Origin: Bacteroidales bacterium
GTDB lineage: Bacteria > Bacteroidota > Bacteroidia > Bacteroidales > JAFGXI01
Length of the DNA stretch: 63,121 nt
Direction of reading: 5' to 3'
NCBI GenBank assembly: GCA_016936665.1
Contig: JAFGXI010000011.1
Span: 1 to 63,121 of the forward strand
The notes beneath the pieces were generated by a model. It was not told the origin of the DNA, made no database searches, and was given only the letters and a program-made list of their open reading frames with translations. Both the position numbers and the translations under genes were made by a program. This document shows positions 17,257-25,638 of this stretch, in pieces; position 1 is the stretch's first letter; the number at the start of each line of letters is the position of its first letter.

Positions 17257-17354
17257 TTTTTAAGCGATATATATCTTGTGTTATACAGCATTTACTAGTG
17301 AAGGGCTCAGGAATACCTTTACTATCGAAACAGAAACACATAAAACACATCATA

Positions 17355-18923
17355 ATGAAAACATTTTTTAAATTACTTCCGAGCCTTTTTATTCCGATGG
17401 TGCTGGTATTTGCTTTCGTCATTGGATACAAAGGTTTAGAGGAACGCGATGTTATCATCTCAAAAATCGAGAAGGCAACGAAGAATGTCGATCACTCGAA
17501 GTTTGAAGAGTTAAAAAAAGAATTTGCCACACCGCAAGAAATGACTGAAGCTTGTTTGAAATGTCATAACCAGCGTGGACCTGAAATTATGCAAACAGCA
17601 CACTGGCAGTGGCTAAGCCCCGACAGTATAGGGGGAGGAAAAGTTGACATGTTAGGCAAAAGAAATGTATTGAACAACTTTTGTGTTGGGATTAACAGTA
17701 ACGAAAAGCTTTGTTCCAGTTGCCATATTGGGTTTGGCTGGAGCGACAAAAGTTTCGATTTTAGCAATCAAAATAATATTGACTGTATTGTTTGTCACGA
17801 TAACACCGGCAAATATCATAAAAAGAAAGGTAACGCTGGTTACCCTGAGCCTGATGTTGACTTAAATTACGTAGCACAAAATGTTGGTCCTACAACCAAT
17901 AATAACTGTAGCAATTGTCATGCAAAAGGAGGCGGTGGTAACAACGTAAAACATGGCGACTTAGATATTGAAATGAACGATGCCGATATTTGCACCCGAG
18001 AAGTGGATGTACATATGTCGAAAAAAGGTGCAGATTTGAATTGTTCTCAATGTCATATCACATCTCATCATCAGATTAGAGGAACAGGTCCGATGACGAA
18101 CTCATTTACAAAACACAACGATGTAAATAGAGCAACTTGTACAGAGTGCCATACCGATAAACCTCACATTAAACCTGTCTTAAACGATCATTATAATAAG
18201 GTGGCTTGCCAAACATGTCATATTCCAAGATATGCTAAAATCAATAAAACACAAGTTTATTGGGATTGGTCGACAGCCGGGTTAAGAGATGGCGAGAGTT
18301 ACAAAGACGTCTCTGAAGATGGTATGAAAAAAGAAGATAGTGGACATGGTACAGCATTATATGCTAAAAACCTTAAGCCCGAATACAAATGGTGGAACGG
18401 TAAAACCGGACAAACTACATTAGCAACTAAAATCGACCCAACCGACACAATCGACTTAAATCCTTTGTACGGCGATTATAATGATCTTGACAGTAAAATT
18501 TATCCTTTCAAAATAATGAGGGGGAAACAACCCTACGATACCAAAAACAATACTTTTGTTCAAATGCGAACTTTTGGACCTAAAGGAAGTGGTGCTTTTT
18601 GGTCGGATTTCGACTGGGATGCTTCCATCAGATACGGTATGGAATATGCAGGTTTTCCTTATAGTGGTAAATTCGACTTTGCCGACACTAGATCTTACTG
18701 GCCTGTAAACCATATGGTGTCGCCCGCTAACGAGGCATTAACTTGTACCGATTGCCACAGTCAAACTGGGGTGTTGGCAGGCTTAGACGATTTTTATCTG
18801 CCAGGTAGAGATGTAAACAATATATTGGATTGGATTGGAAAACTATTTGTGCTATTTGCTGCAATTGGTGTAATTATACACTCAACACTTCGCATGTTAG
18901 CAAAAAAGAAAGGGTATAAATAA
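17355..18923 (+). CDS. Octaheme c-type cytochrome, tetrathionate reductase (Otr) family
   Basis: 522 aa from the ATG at 17355, which directly precedes a signal anchor (MKTFFKLLPSLFIPMVLVF); an upstream in-frame ATG at 17298 would add a hydrophilic leader. Eight CxxCH heme sites start at C67, C120, C144, C185, C230, C262, C285 and C464. The segment CHNQRGPEIMQTAHW around heme 1 is typical of the Shewanella Otr family, which reduces tetrathionate and also nitrite and hydroxylamine in vitro. A second hydrophobic helix (about 493-510) lies near the C-terminus, unlike soluble Otr, so the enzyme is probably held to the membrane at both ends. It is followed 24 bases later by its likely cytochrome b partner. 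The physiological substrate is open. Confidence 0.9.
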   Translation: MKTFFKLLPSLFIPMVLVFAFVIGYKGLEERDVIISKIEKATKNVDHSKFEELKKEFATPQEMTEACLKCHNQRGPEIMQTAHWQWLSPDSIGGGKVDMLGKRNVLNNFCVGINSNEKLCSSCHIGFGWSDKSFDFSNQNNIDCIVCHDNTGKYHKKKGNAGYPEPDVDLNYVAQNVGPTTNNNCSNCHAKGGGGNNVKHGDLDIEMNDADICTREVDVHMSKKGADLNCSQCHITSHHQIRGTGPMTNSFTKHNDVNRATCTECHTDKPHIKPVLNDHYNKVACQTCHIPRYAKINKTQVYWDWSTAGLRDGESYKDVSEDGMKKEDSGHGTALYAKNLKPEYKWWNGKTGQTTLATKIDPTDTIDLNPLYGDYNDLDSKIYPFKIMRGKQPYDTKNNTFVQMRTFGPKGSGAFWSDFDWDASIRYGMEYAGFPYSGKFDFADTRSYWPVNHMVSPANEALTCTDCHSQTGVLAGLDDFYLPGRDVNNILDWIGKLFVLFAAIGVIIHSTLRMLAKKKGYK

Positions 18924-18947
18924 ACATCAATTAAATAAAGACATGTC

Positions 18948-20042
18948 ATGAAAAAAGTATATATATATAACAAGTACAATCGATTTTGGCACTGGACTCA
19001 AGCTGCATTAATCTTATTCCTTGCCTTAACTGGTTTGGAAGTACACGGTACTATGCAAATCTTCGGATACGAAAATGCAGTGATCTATCACAACAATGCC
19101 GCTTGGTCGTTAATAGTTTTAATTGTTTTCACTATTTTTTGGGACTTCACAATTGGAGAATGGAAACAATATATTCCAACTTTAAAATTGATGACAGACC
19201 AAATCAATTATTATATCACTGGGATATTTAAAAAGGCTCCTCACCCTACTCATAAAACAAAGTACACTAAATTCAATCCACTTCAAAGGATGACTTATTT
19301 GGGTCTTAAAATGTTGATCATTCCAGTTATGATTACCAGTGGTTTATTGTACTTCTACTTTTTTAGTAACATTAACAATGGCACCCCATTAAGCTTAGAC
19401 TGGATTGCTCATCTTCACACATTTGGTGCGTTTATTTTAGTAGGTTTTGTTATTGTACACGTTTATTTAACCACTACAGGACACACTGTAACTTCAAGTA
19501 TAAAAGCGATGATTACCGGTTGGGAAGAGATGAGCGATGAGGATGCAAAATACGCCATTGAAGAAGGACTTCAAGTGAAACTTAACGAAATGAAAGCAGA
19601 ACTAAAAACTGCTCAGAAAGACGAACTACTCGACAACGCCTTAAAACATGTTGAAGAAATATTCGGGTTTACTCACGACTTCAGTCTGAAAAAAGCAGTT
19701 GATAAAACAGGTATCGGGTACTTTAGAATTAATAAAGACGGAAGATACGAAGAGGTAAATGATGGTTGGTTAAACATGTATAAATGTACAGCTATAGAAG
19801 ATGTACTAAATAAACCAATTGCTTTAAACAGAGATCGAGAAGATATCGATATTGTAGAAAATATATTCAAAAGAGTAATGAAGGGAGAAACCATTCAGAG
19901 TGGTGAAGTGAAACGGGTTTGTAAAACCGGGGAAATAGGCTACCACACATTCACAGCAAGTCCTGTGAGAGATTCGGAGGGTATAATTGTAGGGATTGAG
20001 GGCTTCATTATCGATACTACGCAACAGCACAAAATTAATTAA
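18948..20042 (+). CDS. Cytochrome b561/FdnI-like membrane protein fused to a C-terminal PAS domain
   Basis: 364 aa. Residues 1-190 form a four-helix cytochrome b module with candidate heme ligands H15, H48, H155/H157 and H171, like the quinol-oxidising subunits of formate dehydrogenases and hydrogenases. After a helical linker (about 195-245), residues about 249-360 form a PAS domain (GIGYFRINKDGRYEEVN ... GIEGFIIDTT) on the cytoplasmic side. No kinase, cyclase or DNA-binding domain follows. As partner of the octaheme cytochrome it would feed menaquinol electrons outward; the PAS domain could sense redox state, a ligand or heme and regulate electron flow. A terminator ends the two-gene unit. 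Confidence 0.85.
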   Translation: MKKVYIYNKYNRFWHWTQAALILFLALTGLEVHGTMQIFGYENAVIYHNNAAWSLIVLIVFTIFWDFTIGEWKQYIPTLKLMTDQINYYITGIFKKAPHPTHKTKYTKFNPLQRMTYLGLKMLIIPVMITSGLLYFYFFSNINNGTPLSLDWIAHLHTFGAFILVGFVIVHVYLTTTGHTVTSSIKAMITGWEEMSDEDAKYAIEEGLQVKLNEMKAELKTAQKDELLDNALKHVEEIFGFTHDFSLKKAVDKTGIGYFRINKDGRYEEVNDGWLNMYKCTAIEDVLNKPIALNRDREDIDIVENIFKRVMKGETIQSGEVKRVCKTGEIGYHTFTASPVRDSEGIIVGIEGFIIDTTQQHKIN

Positions 20043-20052
20043 TGTTACTTTC

Positions 20053-20086
20053 AAAAGCCTCCAGCATCAATAGGAGGCTTTTCTTT
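20053..20086 (+). terminator. Terminator of the octaheme cytochrome operon
   Basis: Perfect 10-bp stem AAAAGCCTCC / GGAGGCTTTT with a 10-base loop, followed by a T-rich tract; it starts 11 bases after the stop codon. Confidence 0.88.
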
Positions 20087-20242
20087 TGCAATGAATTAAT
20101 TACATTCTTAAGCTTTAAATATCAGCTTGTTATCCTAAACATATATACATATAGATATTTTTATGTTAAACAGCAGAATCATATTTTATAATTATTTTTT
20201 ATTGTATTTTCAGCCAATGTAAAACATAATAAAAGTAAGTTT

Positions 20243-20947
20243 ATGAAAATTAGTTTTGATGGTATTGCATGTTACAATGTAGAACTCGACTTAGGAAAAT
20301 CGCCATTAAGCGATGTTTATGGCCGTTTGATTTTAGAAACTAACTCACAGCCAGATTATTACGCACGCGCTAATTTTCCTCCAAACAAGCACCAAAGTAA
20401 CTGGAGATTATTTTTGATAGTAAACAATCATGTAGACTGTTTTCAAGATATTGTACTTAGAAAATCGGCTGAATTAAGAGATGTTTTTGGGGAAAAGGTA
20501 GAAATTATGCCTGGTCAAATTACCATTAATAAAGAAACTAATCTTTGTATAAGAATTAATACTGAAGATACCAGTATTATACCTAAGGTAATCGATGAGT
20601 TGAAAAAAGTGAATATTTCATTTTTACCTAATAAAAAAAGAGACAATGTAACAGCAAGAGTTTTCTTCAAACGTTATACTCAATTTGTAGAGATCGAAGA
20701 TGGTGTTTATAGAGACAGCGTTATTCATGGTCGATATTTCTTCAAAATAGACAAACTAAACGACTGGGAAGAGTTTCAAGCAGGTATTGTTAAAATAAAA
20801 AACAGTTGCAACTTCCACTTATTCGATTCGTTTTTAACTTTTATGTTTCATCAAGGCAAAGGTCACGATTTTATTGGAATATATTCCGACCACTGCGACG
20901 AAAACAGATTCCCAGAGTTAAAGAAATTTATTCAAATGACTTTTTAG
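20243..20947 (+). CDS. Hypothetical protein, 234 aa
   Basis: I do not recognise this family. The protein has no signal peptide and no membrane helix, so it should be cytoplasmic. It opens with MKISFDGIACYNVEL, has a mixed alpha/beta composition with many aromatic residues, and contains a His/Asp-rich part near the end (FHQGKGHDFIGIYSDHCDEN). Cys residues are few and not in a metal motif. It is a single gene between two terminators, directly after the sulfur island, and a strong bidirectional hairpin separates it from the proline dehydrogenase gene. Length and codon pattern match its neighbours, so it is very likely expressed. Confidence 0.7.
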   Translation: MKISFDGIACYNVELDLGKSPLSDVYGRLILETNSQPDYYARANFPPNKHQSNWRLFLIVNNHVDCFQDIVLRKSAELRDVFGEKVEIMPGQITINKETNLCIRINTEDTSIIPKVIDELKKVNISFLPNKKRDNVTARVFFKRYTQFVEIEDGVYRDSVIHGRYFFKIDKLNDWEEFQAGIVKIKNSCNFHLFDSFLTFMFHQGKGHDFIGIYSDHCDENRFPELKKFIQMTF

Positions 20948-20962
20948 AGTTAAACATAATTT

Positions 20963-21000
20963 CAAAAAAAGAGGCTCACTTTACGGTGAGCCTTTATTTT
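20963..21000. terminator. Bidirectional terminator between convergent genes
   Basis: AGGCTCAC / GTGAGCCT stem with a 6-base loop, an A tract before it and a T-rich tract after it, placed between the stop codons of the plus gene ending at 20947 and the minus gene ending at 21017. Confidence 0.85.
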
Positions 21001-21016
21001 ATATATCAATTATTGT

Positions 21017-21928
21017 TTATCCCTTCACAAACATAGCCTTCATAATTTGACTTGCCATTTTAGGATTTTCTTTCAACCGTCGCGTAGAGTATCCAAACCA
21101 ATTTTCTCCGAAAGGTACATAAACTCTCATTTTATAGCCATCGTCAACAATTTTCTGACGCAATTCGGGAGTTACACCTAACAACATTTGAAATTCGAAT
21201 CTATCTTTTGGCACATTATATTTTTTAATTAAATCGTAAGCCCCATCGATTAATGGTTTATCGTGCGTTGCGATACCAACATAAACATTGTTTTTAAACA
21301 ACAACTCCAAATCTTCGAGATAATGTTGATTCACTTCTTCGTATTTTTTAAAAGCAATTTCTTTAGGTTCTACATAAATCCCTTTGCATAATCTGTAATT
21401 GTTAGACGCTTCCGGTGAGTGCATATCTAACATATCTTCAATATCCTTGTAGGTTCTTCTCATATAAGCTTGAATAACCAAGCCTACACTTTTAGGAAAT
21501 TCCGATTTTAATTTTCTGTATAATTTTATCTCCATATCTGTACAAGGAGAATCTTCCATATCGATACGAACAAAATTGTTGTATTCCGAAGCTTTTTTGA
21601 CAATATCTCTAATGTGTTGGTAGCACACTTCTTCGTCGAGCAAAAGGCCAAACATGGTTGGTTTTACAGAATAATTCCCTTTGATCTGATTTTTTTCAGC
21701 TTCGTCAATCACACGCAAGTAATCGTTTTTATTGACCTCTGCTTCATTAAGATCCTCAATAAATTCTCCTAAAATGTCGATGGTCGTAACCATCCCTTTA
21801 CTATTTAAATCTTTAGCGACAGCCATAGCTTGCTCGATGGTTTCGCCGGCGATATATTTTTTTGAAAATAGCCAAATAAACTTCTTCGGGAAGTATGGTA
21901 GTAAGGCTGCAATTAGTTTATTGAACAT
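21017..21928 (-). CDS. Proline dehydrogenase (FAD-dependent)
   Basis: 303 aa, the usual length of monofunctional bacterial PRODH. It oxidises proline to pyrroline-5-carboxylate and passes electrons to quinone at the membrane. The TIM-barrel signatures are present: VRIDMEDSP near residue 145, QAYMRRT near 180, YRLCKGIY near 207, FEFQMLLGV near 252, and the C-terminal active-site segment YVPFGENWFGYSTRRLKENP with the paired Arg that bind proline carboxylate. The next enzyme, PruA, is encoded separately at 29817-31448, so the two steps are not fused or in one operon here. Confidence 0.93.
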   Translation of the reverse strand: MFNKLIAALLPYFPKKFIWLFSKKYIAGETIEQAMAVAKDLNSKGMVTTIDILGEFIEDLNEAEVNKNDYLRVIDEAEKNQIKGNYSVKPTMFGLLLDEEVCYQHIRDIVKKASEYNNFVRIDMEDSPCTDMEIKLYRKLKSEFPKSVGLVIQAYMRRTYKDIEDMLDMHSPEASNNYRLCKGIYVEPKEIAFKKYEEVNQHYLEDLELLFKNNVYVGIATHDKPLIDGAYDLIKKYNVPKDRFEFQMLLGVTPELRQKIVDDGYKMRVYVPFGENWFGYSTRRLKENPKMASQIMKAMFVKG

Positions 21929-22053
21929 AATTCATCATTTAATTTTAACACTGCAAAAAAAATAAAATCTTTAATACCAAAACATGTTATTAAAGCATAA
22001 AGTTAAGAGAAAGTTTAAGTGACCAACATGATTAAAATCAACGATGATAAAAC

Positions 22054-24036
22054 TCATCCTTTCCGCCAAAATATAATGAGGGAGATCTCGGCAGCTAAAA
22101 AAAGTAAACTTAAAAGTAAAAACCAATACCACAAAGGCTCTGTTTGCCCGGCTGCTTCTTTAATTTTATCGGCATTATTTGCATTAGCCTCGAACACTTT
22201 TGCACCTGGCAACTCGTTGAGTTCTTTTTCGGTCCAGAACTGATCCGAAGATTCCGATCGTGAATAATTGAAAGCTAAAGCATCTATGAGTGTATCTTTA
22301 CTTAAAATATCGTAAAATCCCGCATAAGTTCGTAACGGAAGAACCAACTCAATACCCTGATCCACTGCGTATTGTTCCGGTATTAATTCTTCATTAGTGA
22401 ATTTTAATTTTAAGACATCGTCTTGTTTCAAATTTATGTCACTAATAAAACGTTTTGCATCAATTCCACTTTGATAATAAGCCGGACTAGATGCCTTTTG
22501 CATACAAAAATTATAAAAAAGAGGAATAATTAACGGATGGGTGTAAAATGCTTCGTTCTTTTCTGTAGGCACTGATAGCGCGAGCATGTGGGCTTTATTT
22601 TTCTTATAAAATGCGGCAATCGTTTGATGATCTGCTTTCAATAACCATTCTTCATTTCCTTTAAGCGATATAGAATTATTTATTGTTGGTAAATAAAGTT
22701 CAGACTTATCTGTTTCAATTGCATTTTTAAATAAATCGGACGAAATATTTATCTCATTAATCGTTTGTGTGGTGCTATCTGTTTCTGATATTATTACCCC
22801 TAAAGATGACAAGTAATCATTTTCTTCATTTAATATTAGTACTAAATGCCCACCAAGGTTGGCGTAATTTAAAAGATTTGAAAGCTGATCGACAGAAACA
22901 TTCTTATCTACTGTTGCCACTAGCAAATCGACAGACAATAAGCTCGACCAGTCTGCCGACATCCAACTCTGGTAATTAAAATCGAACAATTGACGATCTT
23001 TAAAGAGTGCTGAGATATACTTACTTGGTTTTGAAGCCACAAAGCCCACTTCGAATTTTGATTGTATATTGTAGCTGAAGTAGTAATTATTGTCGAAAGT
23101 CATCGGAAAATCGTCTATTCCAATGTTTGCTTTTTGAATGCCCGGTTGTCTATTCTGAAAAACTATCGTATCTGTAATCGTTTGGTATTCCAACAAACTC
23201 ACTGTTTCAATACTCCTCAAACTATCGTTAATATACAAGCTCACTTTATAATCGGGGATGGACAAATTGGCGTAATTTGTAATTTTATATACCAAATGTT
23301 CTTTATCCGGTAAACTATGAACATTGGATAAAAAGAATATTGTATCGATAGCTATATTACTAAAATGTTCGACTTTTTGAGGCACAAAAAACATATTGAG
23401 CGAAGAATCCGATAATGCGCTTATCGAATTTTGGTCTTTCTGAAAGTCGGATAAAATAAAACAATCGACATTGATTAATCCGTTTTTATCGACAATATTT
23501 GAAATGGTATTAATTGCTCTATCAAGCGAATATGTAAATGGCGAAACTTTGAGATTTGCTATAGAATTAGCTATCTGATTTTGAGCTTTAAAAAACTGAT
23601 CTTCGGGTTTAAGTTCAGAACTGATTAACATACATTTTGTGTTAACCGGATATTGTTGAACAATAGACAAAGTTTGATTTTTAGCATTCTCTATCAATAC
23701 GCCATGGCTACTTTCGGCACTCATACTAAACGAATTGTCGACTAATAAAACTAATGCCCGTTCAGATGATTGATCGTAATTGCCCGAACGATTTATTTTA
23801 ATAGGTTGTGCAAACATGAGTACCAATGTGGCAAGTAACAAAAGTCGCATCAAAAGGATAAGCCACTCTTTAATCTTCGATTTAGAACGGGTCTCTTTCT
23901 TGAGCGATTTAAGTAAATGAACATTTGTAAAATATACTTTCTGGTATTTTCTAAAATTGAACAGATGAATAACAATAGGGACCGTAAGTACAGATAGAGC
24001 CCAAAGAAACTGCGGATATAAAAAATGCCAACCCAT
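22054..24036 (-). CDS. BatA-domain / von Willebrand A-like membrane protein
   Basis: 660 aa. The N-terminus carries the double-membrane-helix BatA domain (FLWALSVLTVPIVIHLFNFRKY with a second helix near residues 60-80). A vWA-like domain follows with the MIDAS-like DNSFSMS motif near residue 97. A further region resembles the glutamine-amidotransferase-like domain of this family, and there is a final helix (LWYWFLLLSLLFLAAEISLIIFW). Such proteins are common in Bacteroidota, next to aerotolerance (Bat) genes or alone; their role is not settled. It starts one base after the stop of the diadenylate-cyclase-like gene, so both are co-transcribed and may be linked in cell-envelope control. Confidence 0.82.
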   Translation of the reverse strand: MGWHFLYPQFLWALSVLTVPIVIHLFNFRKYQKVYFTNVHLLKSLKKETRSKSKIKEWLILLMRLLLLATLVLMFAQPIKINRSGNYDQSSERALVLLVDNSFSMSAESSHGVLIENAKNQTLSIVQQYPVNTKCMLISSELKPEDQFFKAQNQIANSIANLKVSPFTYSLDRAINTISNIVDKNGLINVDCFILSDFQKDQNSISALSDSSLNMFFVPQKVEHFSNIAIDTIFFLSNVHSLPDKEHLVYKITNYANLSIPDYKVSLYINDSLRSIETVSLLEYQTITDTIVFQNRQPGIQKANIGIDDFPMTFDNNYYFSYNIQSKFEVGFVASKPSKYISALFKDRQLFDFNYQSWMSADWSSLLSVDLLVATVDKNVSVDQLSNLLNYANLGGHLVLILNEENDYLSSLGVIISETDSTTQTINEINISSDLFKNAIETDKSELYLPTINNSISLKGNEEWLLKADHQTIAAFYKKNKAHMLALSVPTEKNEAFYTHPLIIPLFYNFCMQKASSPAYYQSGIDAKRFISDINLKQDDVLKLKFTNEELIPEQYAVDQGIELVLPLRTYAGFYDILSKDTLIDALAFNYSRSESSDQFWTEKELNELPGAKVFEANANNADKIKEAAGQTEPLWYWFLLLSLLFLAAEISLIIFWRKG

Positions 24037-24037
24037 C

Positions 24038-24817
24038 TTAAAAATCCTGACTAAATGCTATATTAAAATCTTGTTCGGAATATACAGGATGGATTTTGCC
24101 TTCCCAAACATAAGAAATTTGTCCTGTTTCTTCGGACACTGTAATAACGAGAGTATTGGTTTGGTAGTTCATACTAACTGCCGATAAGTGTCGCATGCCG
24201 TAGTTCGAAGGTAATTTTATATCGTGGTTGATAGGCAAAGTGCATCTTGCCGCTAAAATTTTATTCCGTACTATCAACATCGCACCATCGTGCAGTGGAC
24301 TGTTTTTAAAAAAAATAGCTTCTATCAAATTAGCGTTAATATCGGCATTGATATAATCGCCGGTTTCCGAAAAACTGCTTAATTCCGATTTATTAGTGAT
24401 TACAATTAAAGCGCCCATTTTTTCTCTCGAAAGCGCCCAACAAGCTTTCATAATCTCCTGCTTATTCGCATTGTTCGATTTAAATAAATCGCCACTTAAA
24501 ATATAATCGAGCGAAAACTTCGAGCCTTTCGAAAAGTATTTAGTCCCTATATGAAGAAAAAATCGACGTATTTCTTGTTGAAATACAATAATGATGGCAA
24601 TAACACCAACACCCATAAACTGCCCGAGTATTGTGGTTAGCAATTGCATTTTTAAAGCTTTCACCAATAGCCAAAACAGGTAAATAGCAAAGATCCCAAT
24701 AAAAATATTTATGGCTATAGAGGTTTTAATCCATTGGTAAACCTGATAAAAAATGAGAGCCACCAAAAAAATATCGAAAATATCTAATATGCGAAGACTG
24801 ATAAAAGCCGTAATCAT
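24038..24817 (-). CDS. CdaA-family diadenylate cyclase homologue with altered RHR motif
   Basis: 259 aa. Two or three N-terminal membrane helices (about residues 10-80) are followed by a DAC domain as in CdaA/DacA. The DGA motif is intact (HDGAM, residues 177-179). The second active-site motif, normally RHRAA, reads R209-H-L-S-A here, and the conserved Glu a few residues later is Asn (SMNYQT). The protein may still bind ATP, but whether it makes c-di-AMP is doubtful. It is the first gene of a two-gene unit with the BatA-like protein. No other DAC-domain gene is seen in the window. Confidence 0.85.
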   Translation of the reverse strand: MITAFISLRILDIFDIFLVALIFYQVYQWIKTSIAINIFIGIFAIYLFWLLVKALKMQLLTTILGQFMGVGVIAIIIVFQQEIRRFFLHIGTKYFSKGSKFSLDYILSGDLFKSNNANKQEIMKACWALSREKMGALIVITNKSELSSFSETGDYINADINANLIEAIFFKNSPLHDGAMLIVRNKILAARCTLPINHDIKLPSNYGMRHLSAVSMNYQTNTLVITVSEETGQISYVWEGKIHPVYSEQDFNIAFSQDF

Positions 24818-24902
24818 GCGCTCAAAGGTAATATTTGTAATGTCTAAAACCTAATTTCCAATTAAATTAACAAGAGTTCTCTTTTACATTATATACACTA
24901 AC

Positions 24903-24934
24903 AAAAATAGGCAGTCCGAAACGAACTGCCTATT
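24903..24934 (-). terminator. Terminator of the small outer-membrane protein gene
   Basis: Perfect 10-bp stem AATAGGCAGT / ACTGCCTATT with a 9-base loop and a T tract on the minus strand, 22 bases after the stop codon at 24957. Confidence 0.85.
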
Positions 24935-24956
24935 CTATTTCGAAAAATAATTAAAA

Positions 24957-25544
24957 TTAGAATTTAAAGGAAATACCAAATGCTCCGTAATACGAACCAT
25001 ATCCGGCCTTAGCATATAAACTCATTTTGTCGGAAAAGTTCCAACGGCCACCAACGTAAGTTTCGAAATCGAATACAATAGAACTTTCGTGAACATCTTT
25101 AATGTCATAACCATAGTAATACGACTCATAGCGTTCTGTTGTGTTTCTAATTTTTATACCTGCTGTTGAATTAATAAACACGTCGAATTGATCTGGCATA
25201 CTTGGAATCAACCAATCGAAATAATAGTATGCAATAGCATCTAATTTAATGTCGGTTGTTGTAACAGAATACCCCCAATAACTTGCATGTCCAATACCAA
25301 AACCAACACCAGGCCCTATCGTTAAATTCGGATCGATAAGCGGAATTTCGAAATCGGCACCGAAAGTAAAACCAAAACCGTTAGAATTTCCGGGACCCAA
25401 ATAAAGATTTAAAGCAGAACCAACATCGCCCGAAGTTGGATTTGGGTTATACTTCATCAAGCCTAAACCTTTGTTATTAAAACCATGTGCAAACACACTC
25501 ATGCTTAGCACAAACAATACTGAAACTAAAAATATTTTTTTCAT
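24957..25544 (-). CDS. Small outer-membrane beta-barrel-like protein
   Basis: 195 aa with a clear signal peptide (MKKIFLVSVLFVLSMSVFA). The mature part is Gly- and Tyr-rich with alternating polar/non-polar strands (GPGVGFGIGHASYWGYS, YAKAGYGSYYGAFG) and ends in Phe (GISFKF), as outer-membrane barrels do. No specific family is recognised. The gene carries the same palindrome plus TAYTTTG promoter arrangement as the GLUG-repeat gene at 3227-4990, so both may respond to one envelope-related signal. Confidence 0.75.
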   Translation of the reverse strand: MKKIFLVSVLFVLSMSVFAHGFNNKGLGLMKYNPNPTSGDVGSALNLYLGPGNSNGFGFTFGADFEIPLIDPNLTIGPGVGFGIGHASYWGYSVTTTDIKLDAIAYYYFDWLIPSMPDQFDVFINSTAGIKIRNTTERYESYYYGYDIKDVHESSIVFDFETYVGGRWNFSDKMSLYAKAGYGSYYGAFGISFKF

Positions 25545-25561
25545 GTTGATTTATTTTTTTG

Positions 25562-25568
25562 CAAAGTA
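25562..25568 (-). promoter_or_regulatory. Putative -7 promoter element of the small outer-membrane protein gene
   Basis: TACTTTG on the minus strand, exactly 17 bases before the ATG at 25544, as in the promoter at 5008-5014. Confidence 0.5.
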
Positions 25569-25592
25569 AAGAAAGAAAGTGCGAAAAAAATC

Positions 25593-25608
25593 TCACCCTT
25601 TAGGGTGA
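25593..25608. promoter_or_regulatory. 16-bp palindrome TCACCC-TTTA-GGGTGA, putative operator
   Basis: TCACCCTTTAGGGTGA has the same two 6-bp arms as the site at 5038-5053. It lies 24 bases upstream of the -7 element and 48 bases upstream of the ATG. The repeated geometry supports a regulator-binding site. Confidence 0.6.
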
Positions 25609-25638
25609 TTTCTCCCCTGTTTATTAACAAAAAAGAAC

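Noticed and set aside
17298..17354. Upstream ATG of the octaheme cytochrome gene
   Set aside because: It would put a charged 19-residue leader before a standard signal anchor; the ATG at 17355 is the better start.
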